64,000 nucleotides of DNA from Microbotryomycetes sp. JL201 (GCA_033819885.1 JAQYUZ010000057.1:33057-97056); one strand, 5' to 3'. Positions 1 through 12,137 are shown, counted from the stretch's first letter. Program-made: numbers and translations. The notes: a model not told the origin generated them from the sequence alone.

Positions 1-1608
1 AGGCGCTCTCCAACGAGCATTCGCGAGCTTGGACGAAATCGACTCGGGCGTGATCCACGATGGCGACGGAGTCAGAAAGGCTGCCATGGACGACGTTGCA
101 GGCCCGGCCGTCAAGATCATTATCGAACTCGAATGTGACCGACTAGGAGGCTGGAAAACAGGCGGTTGGGCGGACCGAGTGCTGTACGGCCTCGTATCTG
201 AAGTCGAAGGCTCAGCGAGCACGTCATCAGCGCAAACCGAAGCCAGGGAAGAATTCCTGTCTGGCCTTCTACGGCATCCGGCAGGCGGACCCACGTTTGA
301 AACGCTCTTGCTGAAGAGTTCCAAACCACTGTATGATCAATTGTGGACAAGCTTGTTCTTTGGCAAGCTGCACCGGCTGGCAGGCAACGCCGTTGCCAAC
401 TTTGTCGTCGCTGTTGCTATCTCGAGGCTCGATGCGGAGCAGTTCGAGACGGCAGCGACAGAAATGGCCGCGATCCCGCACGAGAGGAGAGGCGAATGGA
501 TTGACAACTCGAGGACAGGTGTTCTGCGAGCATTGCTAGAACGAGCAGCCGAGTTGCAAGTGGCCGAAGGCAAAGTCAGCGAGGTCAGCATTTCGGTCAA
601 ACCTCGCCTCCCTCTGGACTGACCGTCGTCATTGTTGTAGATGCTTGTCGATACATTTGGACTGGAAGATGATAAGCGCACGCTACTGGTTCCGTGCGTC
701 CTGTCGTTGAATCGCTACGAGGTAAAGTTATCTTCGACCAGTCCGCCAACGTAGCTAAACACTTGCCATTCGCAGCATTACAAGAAACTCCCGGCGCACC
801 TGACGTCTCAATACACGATACAAGGATCAATTCTGCTACAAGCGTGGCTCAAGCTGCATGCGCCTCACCAGCAGCCGGTTCTCGACAGGTCAGTCTTGCT
901 TGATTTTCTTGATCTAGCCCTCGTACGAGACCAAGCATTCTGACTCTCCGCGGCCTCAGCATTCAAGCCCTCGGTTTCGATGGAATTTTGCCCATGACGC
1001 GCGATGCGACCGCATCACGAGTCATCGATTCGCTCTTGACCTCTACATCAACGCCACCACGTGCTCGCCGCGCCTTTTTGCAATCTTTGATCGGCCACTA
1101 CCATACGATTGCCGATGACCGTATCGGATCACGCGTCGCCGAACGATGTTGGTCAACAGCAGATGCGTATCTGAAAGACAAGATTGCCGCGTCGCTCGTC
1201 AACGAGCAACACTTTTTGCAGGCGAGCTCGTTTGGACATTTCTTTGTGAGAAAGCTGGAGCTACCGTTGTGGCAGAGACGGAGAGGAGAGTGGAAGGCAA
1301 AGATGGCCGCAAATGATGCTCAAGTCAAGGGCTTGAAGTTGCCTGGTCAAGAACAGCCGCAGCAGCAGCAGCAGCAGCAAAACCTCGCCGAGTCTGCTGC
1401 AGAAGTCGGAAAAAGGGAGAAAAAGGACAAGAAAAAGAAACGAGATCGTCCGAAGGACGAGGTGGACGAAATTTTTGAGCAAACCAAAAAGTCAAAGAGC
1501 AAGAAGACGAAGCAGACGGATGCAGGTGATGTTGGAGTCAGAGAAGAAAAATCGGTCGTACAAGACCTGGAGGAAGTCTTCAAAGCGATCAAAGCGACCG
1601 TCGTGTAA
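1..1608 (+). CDS. NOP9: Nop9-like nucleolar pumilio-repeat protein, 5' end cut by window
   Basis: Open at the window edge (frame from base 2). Exons: ..583, 641-721, 776-888, 960-1608; introns of 54-71 nt restore one frame giving 474 residues of the C-terminal part. The stretch MTRDATASRVIDSLL followed by DRIGSRVAERCW matches the last Puf-like repeats of Nop9, the pre-40S ribosome-assembly factor that binds 18S precursor RNA in the nucleolus. After the repeats come a run of eight glutamines (near 1360-1380) and a lysine-rich, nucleolar-type tail. Downstream, the CFEM-like gene starts only about 160 bp later on the same strand. The identity rests on motif order, not on a database search; the N-terminal repeats lie outside the window. 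Confidence 0.85.
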
Positions 1609-1770
1609 TCTCATGTCTGCGTTTGCTACATTTCCAGTTGGCGTTTTTGCGCGTGATTCCGAGGCGAGACTCCTGTCAATTCTTTTCCCTTTTACCATCA
1701 GCTCGGGCGATCCCAGACTGAATTCGGTTCCGTTCCATCTTCCCATCACTTGCTCACTACACAGCACAGC

Positions 1771-2471
1771 ATGTATAAACTTGCCACTTTTGTCGCTGTC
1801 GTGTCGTTGTTTGCCTCTCTGGCGCTCGCCCAGCTGCCCGGCGACGCTCCAGCTTGCGGCAACTTGTGCATCGACGTCAAGTTGAATCAAGAGATCGGCG
1901 ACCTGGCGCCAGGTACCAGTCCCAATGATGTTGGTCAGTATACCGAGCGGAATCGGCAATGACGCACTAACGTGACTCCTGACCTCTTCAGCTGCACTTT
2001 GCAACACGCCCACGTTTGTCACGGCGTACAACCAATGTGTTGCCGACAACTGTCCAGCCGGAGATGTTCCGGCCGCTTCTGCAGCGTTTGCTTCTTGGTG
2101 CTTGGCAGCTCAAGCGTCTTTGACGACGACAGCCTCGGCCAGTGAATCGTCTACCACGACCTCAGCTTCCGACACTTTGGCATCATCAGTAGACACTGTT
2201 TCATCGGTACAGTCGAGCTTGAGCTCTCGCTTGTCGAGTTTGACGTCGCAATTCTCGCAATCTGCCTCGTCCGTCAGGTCTGTCGCGTCCAGCAGGATTT
2301 CTACCGCCACAACCTCGCCAACTCAGGTAAAACAAAATTCTGCTTGTCATTACATTGAAAGTCGGCTGACCTTGGTCGGCGATTTAGACGGGGTCAGCGA
2401 CACGCGCACAGCTTGCGTTTCCGTTGATCGGCGGTGCCGCGGTGGCGGTGTTTGGCTTCGGACACGTTTGA
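1771..2471 (+). CDS. CFEM-like secreted, probably GPI-anchored small protein
   Basis: Exons 1771-1933, 1992-2326, 2388-2471 give 193 residues. The first 20 residues (MYKLATFVAVVSLFASLALA) form a clear signal peptide. A cysteine-rich domain follows (CGNLC, LC, QC, NC, WC; six Cys seen), spaced like a CFEM domain but with fewer than the usual eight cysteines. Then comes a Ser/Thr-rich stalk of about 70 residues and a hydrophobic C-terminus (LIGGAAVAVFGF), as in GPI-anchored wall proteins. CFEM proteins act at the cell surface in haem/iron capture or in host interaction; which applies here is unknown. The start is the first ATG giving a signal peptide. The last intron must be removed to reach the hydrophobic tail. 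Confidence 0.75.
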
Positions 2472-2657
2472 TAAGACAAACGGACATTTGACTGCGCTTC
2501 TTGTACGATATGAGCTGCCTCACGCCGAATAGTGTCTTAATGTTGTTGCCAATCTAGCGTTGCTTGATCTTTGCACTGCCTTTAATTTGAGCCCGGGGAT
2601 GAGCACAAACTCGAACGTACGGTTCGTGCTTTGTCCAACGTCGTCAAACATGTCACC

Positions 2658-4297
2658 ATGAAGCTGACCTGGGACAAGCTCAAACGAGCGTTTCGTCCCA
2701 GATCAGCTCCAAAAAAAGACTGTCTTGACGTTGCACTTGATGTAGAGCACCCCAAGGCTCGGTCGTGGTACCAAAATGACAAAGAAGGCTCGCCCAAAGG
2801 ATCAAACTTGATCGACGGAGGTATAACAGGTGCAGGAAATGGATCGAGGCGGTTGGAAGCGACAGTGGACGCGGTTCGGCTACACAGGAGTTTCGACGAC
2901 AACTCGGTCACGGCGAACGTCGCAGCAGTTGGCGAATGTGACATCAAGACGGTCGAGAGACCGGGACGCAGACCTGAACGCGAACCGATCCCGCCAGCAA
3001 ATTGTTTCAAGGCAATGCCGCGGAAACGGACGAGTCTACGTATTTCGACGGCCGAGCCTCTAATAAGCGACTGTAGTAGGACCACCACTCGCTCACCTGT
3101 GTCCTTGCTCAACTCTGAGAGTGGCCGTGATTCATCATCGGTGCCTGCCTCGCCAAGCAGTAGCAAAAGTTTGACTCATCCCAGTCCGAGTGTTACGTTT
3201 TCGTCTCGGCGTCCTGCTTCAACGTCTCCAAGCCGCATTCGACGCATGTCTCGTTCATCAACAAGGTCCATACTGTCGTTCGCGGGTCCTCCTTCGCCTG
3301 TCACCAGCTTTGGTAGCTCGGGCGAACAAATGAGCAGTGGGCCGTTTGCATTGGCCACGACTAATCTAGCGTCATCTCCTGCTCGTCTCGCACGACGTGT
3401 TTCGTTGTATGTTGCTGCACAAACCGAGAGACCACCTTCGTCCATGTCGATAGCCAAACGCAGTAAAACGAGTTTTGGCGTCGGGAATGGCGAAGACACG
3501 TCTTCGACTGACGAGGACCATGACAGCTCGCAAGCGCATTGGGTGCCTGGGCTCAATTTCAAGCTGTCGACAGTATCTAGCAGGACCTCGGTCTATCGTT
3601 TGAATTCTGCTGCCGTCTCTGATTCCGAGCTCGGTGCGATTCGTCAACGTCAAGCAATTGAGCGCTCTTCAACAAAAGTACATACATCATCTCGACCATT
3701 CAATAGACCCATTCATCGACGTCATGTCACGATTGACTTTCAATTCATCGATTCAAAGGAGGCGTTAGACGAAGACAAGGATTTCGACACACTGACGAGT
3801 TTGAATCAGTCAAAGCTTTTGCGAGCTCGCAAGCAATTTCGGCCAATCTTGACAGAGTTTGAACCAGTCTCGCAACCGACTGTCCGACCTTCGTCGCCCA
3901 TCAAGTCTTTTTCGTCCGCGTTTGCTCGACGCAATTCCATCGTTCGAAAGAGCCGATTGCCAAAACTTGCGTCGTCAAGAGATCAAGGTGACGACTTGGT
4001 CGCACGCTCAAAATCAGTCGCGGCAGGCTCTGAACCAGTTTTCGCGCGCCGTCAACGCCATTCGTTCTCTTCTCAGACTGCTTGCCCCTCGAACGAGTCC
4101 GACGTGCTACTCGCCCGCGATCACGAAGCAGCATGGCCTTTGACGCCTGTGCCGATGAGATTTTGTGAGCGTGAAGCGACCAAAGGCGTTTTGCGGGTCA
4201 GTTGTTACTAGAAATCGTAACGTTCAACAGCTGCCATCACTGACATGAGTCACATTATCGCTTCAAGGTGACAAACCAACCAGAATGCTGCATCTAG
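2658..4297 (+). CDS. Serine-rich basic protein A, unknown function
   Basis: Starts MKLTWDKLKRAFRP at 2658; exon 2658-4196, a 71-nt intron 4197-4267 (gtcagt donor), then a nine-codon last exon 4268-4297. Product about 522 residues, rich in Ser, Arg and Pro and without membrane segments. It contains short blocks such as KTSFGVGNGEDTSS that recall KLRHAFGVGDDGEEDS in the next gene, which points to shared ancestry. I recognise no domain; most of the chain looks disordered, with many potential phosphorylation sites. The reading frame is open for over 1.5 kb, which makes coding likely. It lies head-to-tail with serine-rich protein B and belongs with B and C to a group sharing the same unusual 3' gene structure. 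Confidence 0.7.
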
Positions 4298-4722
4298 CCT
4301 GAAACGAAAACTAAAAAAGAGTGTAATCTGTTTGTGCAAACGTCGTAACACTACATTCTCGGAACGTCTCTTGATTGCATTTTCAAAACAACATGACCTC
4401 GTGCTTTGGGGTGTCATCGGGACGCTCGCGTGCGAGCGGCTCGGCGATGCTCTCGGAACGTCGGTTGCCCTGCGCGCTCTCGGGAGCCAATTTCAAAGTG
4501 AGCAGGAGACGGCCTGCGCAACTGTTGTTGCGATACGAGCGAATCATCTCGAAACTCGCGACAAGACTCGCCTCGTACAGGTTCTGTTGTTTGGACGGTG
4601 TCGATATATCGAGCTCGGGAGCAGCTTTCGCTTGCAAAGAGGCGCCCCACTTTGTCGGTTGTTACGCTCTCACCACCCTCCGACGCTCATTCGAGCTGGC
4701 GGGAAGGGCCAACGAGTGTGTC

Positions 4723-5854
4723 ATGCCTAGTGCTCCATTGAGGAGACGCTCGTCGACTGCGCCTGACTCGAGCGTCAGTGACGCTGCAGCAACGACGTCA
4801 ATGTTGACTGACGCGGAATCCTCTGACGCCAAGACGGACCCCGCCCTCGGCAACGACTCGGTGTTTACCCCATTTGCACACGGACTGAGGCTCTGGATGT
4901 CGAAATCGGACACAGACAAACACCAGTCGATGACGACACTGACCGGAGAGGCCCGAGCTCAACAACCTTGGCTGCCCGTGACGGTCGAGCAAAACGGCAA
5001 GCGCGTGTTCGCACGTCGCAAGAGTTTTATTCAGGCGAGATCAAAGACGGACACGTCGTCTCCGCCTCCTTCGCCGACTCGCAAGCTGCGACATGCGTTT
5101 GGCGTTGGCGACGATGGCGAAGAGGACAGCGTACAATACATCAGCATGTGGCCAAGAGAGACTGGTCACGATCGACAACTGTCTGATGACGATCTTCCGT
5201 TGATCAATCCGTTCAAGTCGCTGTCCGGGTCCGTCGTCGTGCCGCCGCCACCGTGCTTGTTTCCGCTCAGTCCGCCAGCGACTGTACTCAATACTCCTCA
5301 ATTGACACAACAAAACGAGCAAAACTCTCTCTTGCGCCGTGCACCGTCACTGTCACGGCTGCTCGCGAGGAAAAGCTCGATGACATCGAACGATGCGACC
5401 AAGTCGTTTGCAAACTCGCTCCGCAGACGGTCAACAACTGCCTTGTTCAAATTGGGCTCGTCCAAACACGGCCATTCGTCGTCCACGGCATTTCCGAACG
5501 GACCCGTTTCGCCGAGTTCGAGTTTGATTCCTCCATTGTGCGCGACCGCGTTTCCGTCGATGGTCCAGACCGACTTGTATCGCAGTCAAAGCGACTCTCG
5601 CACAGCTGTCAAAGACAGAGACGCGGCCGGACCCATGTGGCAACGAGAGCTCGGGGTCCTGAGCGAAGGCTTTGGCACTCTCGACCTTCATAAAACGCAT
5701 TACGAGGCGTATGCGACTGGATTGAAAATGCTCATGGTCAGTCGTTGCAAAGGCCTGTGGGGCAGTCTACCTCTGACGTGCTGACGTTGCGCAGGTGACG
5801 AATCCTGATGAACCGGATGACTTGACAGACACTGTGATTGGCAAGGCGCTATAG
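4723..5854 (+). CDS. Serine-rich basic protein B, unknown function
   Basis: Exons 4723-5736 and 5795-5854 (58-nt intron, gtcagt/gcag), 357 residues. I chose the ATG at 4723 (MPSAPLRRRSSTAP) because the open frame upstream to 4393 looks like untranslated sequence: it has Cys and aromatic residues and none of the Ser/Arg bias. Features are a SPPPSPTRKLRHAFGVG block, poly-Pro/Ser segments and the basic KPSFANSLRRRS-type region near the middle. No recognised domain, signal peptide or membrane span. Like protein A, it ends with a phase-0 intron followed by a tiny exon starting VTN. A later start or an extra 5' exon cannot be excluded. Confidence 0.65.
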
Positions 5855-6070
5855 CGTCAATGATGGACACTTTTTTTTTCTGCTGTTTCAACTTGGGATC
5901 GTTTGGCGCTGGCTCGTCCAGATTTCCTTTTCTTGCACTTTGTTTTGCGACTGTAGTAGCGACTGTGGTACCTCTTTCGAATCGAGCTACTACATGTGAT
6001 GGACAAGCTCGATAAAACGTACGTATTGCATACAAGCAAACATTGACATGATCCGAAACCGTACATGGCG

Positions 6071-6800
6071 TCATTCGATGATTTCGACAAAGCCTTGAAC
6101 GACCAAATTTTCCACATCTTCCCTCTGCATATAATACTGGCTACCTTTGCTCAGCGACAGTTTTGCTCCGGACAATGTTTCGACGTCTCCGACTTCTTTG
6201 AGCACCCTGACGGTGACAAACAAGTCTTTTGGAGGTTCGGCGTCTGTGCCACCGCCCAACAAATCAATGACGTCGAGTAATTGCGGCCCTTGCATGCCAG
6301 GTTCGTCTGGATCTTCAAAGTAGGACGACTTGAAATCGAGACACAAGTCCGAGTAAGCTTTCGCAAACGCTTCATCTACGGGGTCCATGTTTCGTCTGAC
6401 ATCGGTTTCTTGACCAAAAGCGGCAGACAGAACTCCACCCTTGTCCCAAAAATGTTGTTTGATCGTTTCGATTCGTTGATCGAGGTACAAAGCCAAGGCA
6501 CGTTGGTTGCGCTTCAAGACGATCGCGTTGACTGTCATTTCAGCCTGAGTACCTTGCGAGGGCATTTCAGCTTGAGATGACTGGTACAAGGACGCGGTTT
6601 GCATCAATGCTTGAGACAGAGACCTTGACTCGCGAGTGACGGTCCTGACGAGCTCAGTGTTGAATGGCAGCAACGTTCGAGTTTGGTCAGACCGGTGCGC
6701 GTCCGTGACGAGGTGTTGCGCATGGTCGCCGATCACTGTTTTCCGAGTACGGTCAGGCCCTTTTTGAGGTTGATGAGATACGAGACAAGGTGGACTGACT
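6071..6800 (-). CDS. PSF1: GINS complex subunit Psf1
   Basis: 221 residues. The body is 6735-6071; the preceding base of the start codon appears to be at 6800, across a 64-nt intron (6736-6799). The N-terminus IGDHAQHLV...LPFNTELVRTV and the C-terminal block (VGDVETLSGAKLSLSKGSQ, then EDVENLVVQGFVE) match Psf1, the subunit that with Sld5, Psf2 and Psf3 forms GINS in the CMG replicative helicase. Family length is about 200 residues, so the gene is complete. Without splicing, the frame would begin GTG-ATC; splicing gtcagt..aacag joins A to TG to make ATG, and a TAA lies in frame eight codons upstream. It converges with serine-rich protein B. Confidence 0.85.
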
Positions 6801-6924
6801 GTCTGCGGGCGGGATTCGAGCCCTTTAATGCCGCCAAGTCGTTCACTGAGCGAACTTTTGGCTGCAGGACAGTTGATACAGTGTCAATGTTGGAGAACGG
6901 TGCTGGTTTGTCGCACACGGGTGG

Positions 6925-7891
6925 TTGCAGGTGATGCTAGGACAGATGCGTGCTCGTCCTGTGCACTGCGCCGCCTGGACCCGCCATGCTAGTGTCGACC
7001 GAGTCGCTTCTCGTTTGAACGTACATCAGCTACTTTGTGGCCACGTCGCCGACTTGCAGACTGGTCGATCGGCCCTTTGGCAGTCTGGCGACAGCACGGC
7101 GCGCGTCGCGACGCGTGAGTTTCTGCAGCCGAGGTTGACACGAAAGGCTGTCGCGCCGTGGTGATGTACTGGTGGCGAGCAGGCAGACCGGATGAATGCT
7201 ATCGAACGAGGACCGAATTAGCCAGACTGTCGCGCTGCGAGAGACGTCGTTTTCAAGATCATTTGACACACACTGAGTCGAATTTGATGAATGCTCACCT
7301 ACCCTGTATTCGATTGCGAGAACTCTTGAGGACCAGTATCGTGATCGTCTTGGCTCGCTGGGCGATCGGCGTGGGGTGCTGCGGGCGGCTGCGACGCGTC
7401 CGAGCGCGCGCACGCGCGTCCGCGCCCGTCCGACGTCTCCTCGCTTTCCGCACAGACCCTCGTCCGCCGCAAGGCACAGACCACCGACACCGAACCAGAC
7501 TCGTTTGCTCGCCTGTCGGAGCACTTTCGGCTACAGTTGCACTGCCGAGGTGAGCCACGTGAGCGGGAACGGCCTCGCACGCGCGTCAGAGAACCGTCTC
7601 CCGATCGCCCACAGGCTGACATCGGGTTTGCGCATCAAGTTTAGAAAACTGTTGGATCGTGACACAATCAAGTTGGACGCGCGTGTGCAACACTTTAAGC
7701 TCAAGACAGCCGCCGTAAGTGTCGCGAGCCCGGCCAACGGTCAATTTACGCGAGACACGCGCCTGATTTTGGATCTCGGTCGTCTGCAGGGCACCAGTAG
7801 CGCGTCAGAGGCGCCTTTTATCGCTCACTTGCATCGCAACGACATTCGTAACGTCCTTGGTCAAGACCAGCGACCCAAGGTCAGCTTCTGA
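6925..7891 (+). other. Unresolved gene candidate, probably several short exons
   Basis: About 1 kb between PSF1 and serine-rich protein C. It holds protein-like fragments in changing frames: ASVDRVASRLNVHQLL near 6990-7040, SDVSSLSAQTLVRRKAQT near 7430-7480, and SGLRIKFRKLLDRDTIKLD near 7622-7680. The last is followed by a good donor (gtaagt at 7714) and an acceptor near 7790. I could not join them into one model without internal stops, and I recognise no family. GC-rich, with alternating purine/pyrimidine runs near 7400. It may equally include the promoters of PSF1 and protein C. Confidence 0.35.
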
Positions 7892-7950
7892 GGGCCCGAG
7901 AAACATCTAGCCAAACGAGCTGACAACCCCCTCCCTCGCAAGCGGATAGA

Positions 7951-10900
7951 ATGTCGCCCGTTCAGGCCCGCATCCACGCGTCGCAGAGCGACTACTTTGA
8001 CGGCACGCATACACTTGTCGATGGCCGTCATGTGCTGCAACCTATGACGCCGCCTCAGCGCAAATTGCGGGAACAGCAGCGAGCCATGCACGAGCACGTC
8101 GTCAAAAGCGCATCCACTTCAACCAGCGGCACGTCATCCAGTCGCGCCTTGTCGTCCGCAGCGTCCACGTCAAGCGGATCGAGCGGACCCCGCTCAACGA
8201 TCGGCCGAAAACTAAAGTCGCTCACTTGGGGCTCGAAAAAACTGCTGGCGTCGGCTCCGGCGGCACCTTCATCACTGTCACAATCGACGCTGGCGCCGTC
8301 TCAATCTTCAGACTCGACTCGGGCGCTCGAACGTCCAACGACGCCAAAGCTGATGCGGCCACCCGCTTCGCCAATGTCGCCAAACTCGCCTTTTACTGGA
8401 GCCGAGCAGAGACACTCGACGTTGGTCGCCTTTCCACGCCCTCCAGTTCCTCAGCAACACGCAGTCAGCGCAATCCTCCCCTCGCGCGAACTGTTTCAGA
8501 AGAGCGACTCTGCTTCAATCGTTTCGACGCACAAGACGACGTCATCATTTGCATCATCGTCATTGTTCATGCACACGGACGACGAGGATGGCTCGTACTC
8601 GGAAGCGACATCAATCTCGAGCTTGTCATCTGTCAACAGCGCAAAACTCTGGCGCCTCAAGGGCTTGTCTGACGCCCCAACTCTGAACGGAGCAGGTGGC
8701 CTGCTTGCTGTGCAAGAAGTCGACGAAGACAACCTGAGCGTGGCCGAGTCGAGGAGGGCGTCGAGACGCAACTCGGCATCAGTCGCCGACTTTGTCGCGG
8801 CCATGCTTGCCGCGCCAGACACTCCCGAACGTCCACGTCGCTGGTCAGCCTCGTCTGCTCATCCGATGCGCGACTCGCCAAAATCTCGAGACGTGTCTGC
8901 ATCTGACGGCGACGACGAGGGCGACTTGCCCGCCAGGTTTGTGACCGCGAAACAACCTCGTCAGCAGTCAACGAAGCCTGTCAGCGCGTTCAACGGACCA
9001 CGATGGACACCGGGCCACAGCGTCCGGATACCTTCAATGCGATTCGACGGCCTGGCCATGGATCAGGCGTTCGAAGAGATCGAGAAGCGTGTGGAAGGGT
9101 CTCCGCGCAGGCGCGCTCCTGTCACAAACAGCGAGCTCAAGAGTCATCGCAGACGAACACGTGTTTTGAGCACGTACAGGCCGACATCGACGCTACCTGA
9201 CGCTCTCCAAGTTCACCCCTTGTCACCACAGTCCAAGGTTGAGCGAGGCACGTTGACCTTGTCTGCTGATGACCTCGAGTCGTTGCGCGCGCCGTCACCC
9301 AATCCGTCAATTGCACCGTCGGCGCGAGATGTCGAAGCTCGTCACGAGTCTTTGCTCGAGCAAATGATGCTCGGACCCGATACTGCTCGCCCAGCTTTGT
9401 CGGCCTCGAAGCGCACGCTCGTACGACCGGCTCCTGTTGATGTCGAGCTGGCCAACTTGACATTCTTTGGTCCAGTGCAAGAAGGACCTCGCAGCAGGTC
9501 ACCGTCAGGTCGATCTCCGCGTGCGAGATCACCCATGTCGGCTCAACCTGCGTCTGTTGGTGCGCCGCTCTTGTCACCCCTCGTCGTCAACACTGCACGC
9601 GTTTCTGCCCCTGCTGTTGTCAGCAAGAGTACGCTCGGCACTCCAATCTCACTCGTTTCAGACAAGCCAACGCAAATAGCGACGACGCCGACGTCACCGA
9701 TCCCGAAAGTGTGCATCTTTGCTCCAAATTCTCAGCTGGCCCAGTCGTCAAGCGAGGCAGAGTCCCTGGCGGCTATCGAACGAGGCACGATCGAGCCAAA
9801 AGTGACCACGCCCATGTCTGTCAAGGTGGTCGAGCCGAAACGCGTGGTGAGAATGTCGACGCGTGCGCCACCGAGACCCAACAAATCGTTGAGGCGCAAG
9901 CCTTCGTTGCCATTGTTGGACGCGTCCAAGTCGAATCGGATCGAAAGCAGGTCAAAGACGCCGCCTTTGCCTTCACCATCATCCGTTTTGACAAGTACGC
10001 CGAGGTTGGTCGACTTTAAACGGAGTTCGGCAGCGAGTTCGGCGGGCAGCGACTGTGAGGCACAACTCGACAACCTCCTGAATAAATTGAATCAGCCCTA
10101 CAGTCCACCTGCGCCTGTGCGATCAAGTCCCCGACCTTCGCCGACGATCGTTGTCGAGTCAGTGGCCGCTACAGCAGTGGCAACAACACCGATCAAGCGA
10201 GACTTTTCAGAAGACAGCTTGTCCCGCGAGAGTCCATTGAGACCTAGAGTGTTTGTGACGGACGCCGACGCCCACGTTCACGACCGAGATGAGCTGGACG
10301 AGGACGAAGACGAGCGTAAACGTTTGACGATCCTGAGACAACATGACGACGAGATGGCGGAACGTAGCGAGCAGGATCGAGTTCGATTGGACGAGATTGC
10401 TCAGATGATGATGGCTGCCGCGACACAGAACGGCAGATGGACGCCTACAAATTGTGCCGAAGACGAATCGACGACGACTCCGGGTGGTGCAGGCGAGCTC
10501 GTTCGTGACGCATCTCCTGCACTCGAGTCACCTGTCGATCCTAGCATGAGATTGTCGACGACGCGCGTGGGAACGTCGAGCAGTCCCGAGGCCGTGGCCG
10601 CTCCGGCAACGTACAAGTCCCGTCCGCTATCTGCCGTCTTTGAAGAAGAGGACGACGTCGGCGTCGATACTGCGTCGGTGTACAGCGACGACGGGCGTGC
10701 CTTGCCCGAGCTAGTCGACGAGCAGCAGGACGACGACGTCCAAGGCGCGGAATCGCCATCGTCATTGTCTCGACGGTCGTCTGGCGCCAGTAGGGACGTG
10801 CCTCGTCTGGCCCCTGCGGCCATCATTTTCGACCCGATCGAGCAAGAGATTAATGCGACGCTCGCTTCGATCGAAAGCCATCCTGCGTTTGATCCGAGCA

Positions 10901-11318
10901 TGTTTTCGTTCAACACGGCGCCACAGGCACCATCGTCGGCCGTTGCCCCGAGCGACTCTTTTACTTCTTCGCGGTCTTCGATTGCCTATTTGGCAGGATC
11001 GCCTAAAACGACACTGTCTCATTCGAGGACGATCAGCAGCGACCTGAATTCAATGTTCAGTCAAGACGATCTGTCGTCTGTCGCGTCTTCACCTGTTCAT
11101 CGAGTCGTTGCAACTCGGTACGTGTCGCATTACCGCAGACCCAGTTTGGCCGGTTCGAGGTCGAGTGTTGGAGCTTTGTCAGAGTCGAGCGGGTCGTTTG
11201 ACGAAGCGAGCGAATTGGGCGTTGTCATGATGGGTCAGAGGGTCAGTTGTACTTATGAGGTTGGATTGGCTTTGTAAGGGGGAATCGTGTTGGTGTATAG
11301 GTTTGCATCATGTCGTAA
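7951..11318 (+). CDS. Large serine-rich protein C, unknown function
   Basis: ATG at 7951 (MSPVQARIHASQSDYFDG); one long exon to 11241, a 59-nt intron (11242-11300) and a five-codon last exon, total 1,102 residues. Strongly Ser/Pro/Ala biased with acidic stretches (DELDEDEDERKR) and basic S/R blocks; a short LTWGSKKLL motif near residue 90 recalls the LTWDKLKRAF start of protein A. No domain, signal peptide or membrane span recognised, so it is probably mostly disordered and phosphorylated. A single open frame over 3.2 kb is strong coding evidence. The unspliced reading also ends soon after the junction, so the last exon is an inference from the splice signals and from the same layout in A and B. 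Confidence 0.75.
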
Positions 11319-12060
11319 CAAAGCCGGTTCTCGTACTCGATTTGCGTCGCTTCGCACTTTCCCGTTCAAAGTCGCGGCGTGAACAATTTCGACTCGTCGC
11401 TCGTGCGCGCGCGCCAAAGACAGTGCTCGGGTTTAATCATTTCATGCCAGCATGCGCCCGAGTCTTTGTTATCATCAACAGTGCGAGAGAATTTTCATCA
11501 TGAGCAGCTCGGTACATGCATGCAGGTGCGCGTCAGACTCGATCACTCGCTCGTCGACCGTTGGCGCTCGAGCTCCCCTGTTTTCACCGCATGCACGGAC
11601 GCGACCCGACAGTTGCCGACGCTTTCCAGTGCATCAAAGGATCTTCATGTGGAGGCGGAGCACCCTTGTGCCCCCGTTTGCAGACGCTCGGCCCGTTTTT
11701 CGCTTCTTGTTCTTTTTGCATTCACTTTTCCTTGGTCGCGCCTGTGGACTTGTCTCACTGCTTGCCCGCTCAAACTCCATGACCTCGTCATCGTCCTGCC
11801 TACAGTGCATTTTGGGCCAACTCCTTCGGCAGCGGATCGGCTGAGGCGTGCCGATCCGACTCGGCTTCGACAACAAAGTCACACGATGAAACGAACGACA
11901 CACGACTCTGTTCATCGCTATCCGGACGCGAGCTTATGTGAGTCATACGTGCCTTGATTGCGGCCGTCGACCTCTGCTTTGAAGAGCAGAGTCGTGGACG
12001 TTGGCAGGCTCTTCAAGGTGCTCGATATTCCGATGAAACCCGGTCAAACGATTGACTTTA
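11319..12060. other. Long intergenic stretch, no gene recognised
   Basis: About 740 bp between serine-rich protein C and the palindrome. Open frames here overlap in all directions, change composition often, and none resembles a known protein or carries convincing splice sites. It probably holds the terminator of protein C and spacer DNA. Confidence 0.5.
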
Positions 12061-12065
12061 TTGTC

Positions 12066-12118
12066 TTGTCGGAAAGGCAGAGCGCCGTCTCGCGGCGCAA
12101 CCGCTCCTGAATCGTTTG
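12066..12118 (+). repeat. Short repeat X, copy 1
   Basis: About 50 bp starting gtcggaaaggcagagcgccg, closely matching the direct copy at 13048-13100 at the palindrome centre and, inverted, the sequence at about 13107-13135. It flanks the left arm on its outer side, so the left arm lies between two direct copies. Confidence 0.7.
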
Positions 12119-12137
12119 CGGTCCAACACCGCCACCA

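Noticed and set aside
1359-1380. CAG repeat as a microsatellite feature
   Set aside because: Short in-frame glutamine run in NOP9; ordinary low-complexity coding sequence.
1261-2049. Long minus-strand open frames opposite NOP9 and the CFEM gene
   Set aside because: They mirror the real genes, including the poly-Q run read as poly-Cys/Leu, and have no conserved motifs.
6800-6850. B-box-like sequence (minus strand ggctcgaatcc) suggesting a tRNA
   Set aside because: One mismatch to the consensus, no A box at the right distance and no acceptor stem pairing.
11379-11957. 192-codon plus-strand frame between protein C and the palindrome
   Set aside because: Composition like spacer DNA, overlapped by equally long frames, no recognised motif or neighbour support.
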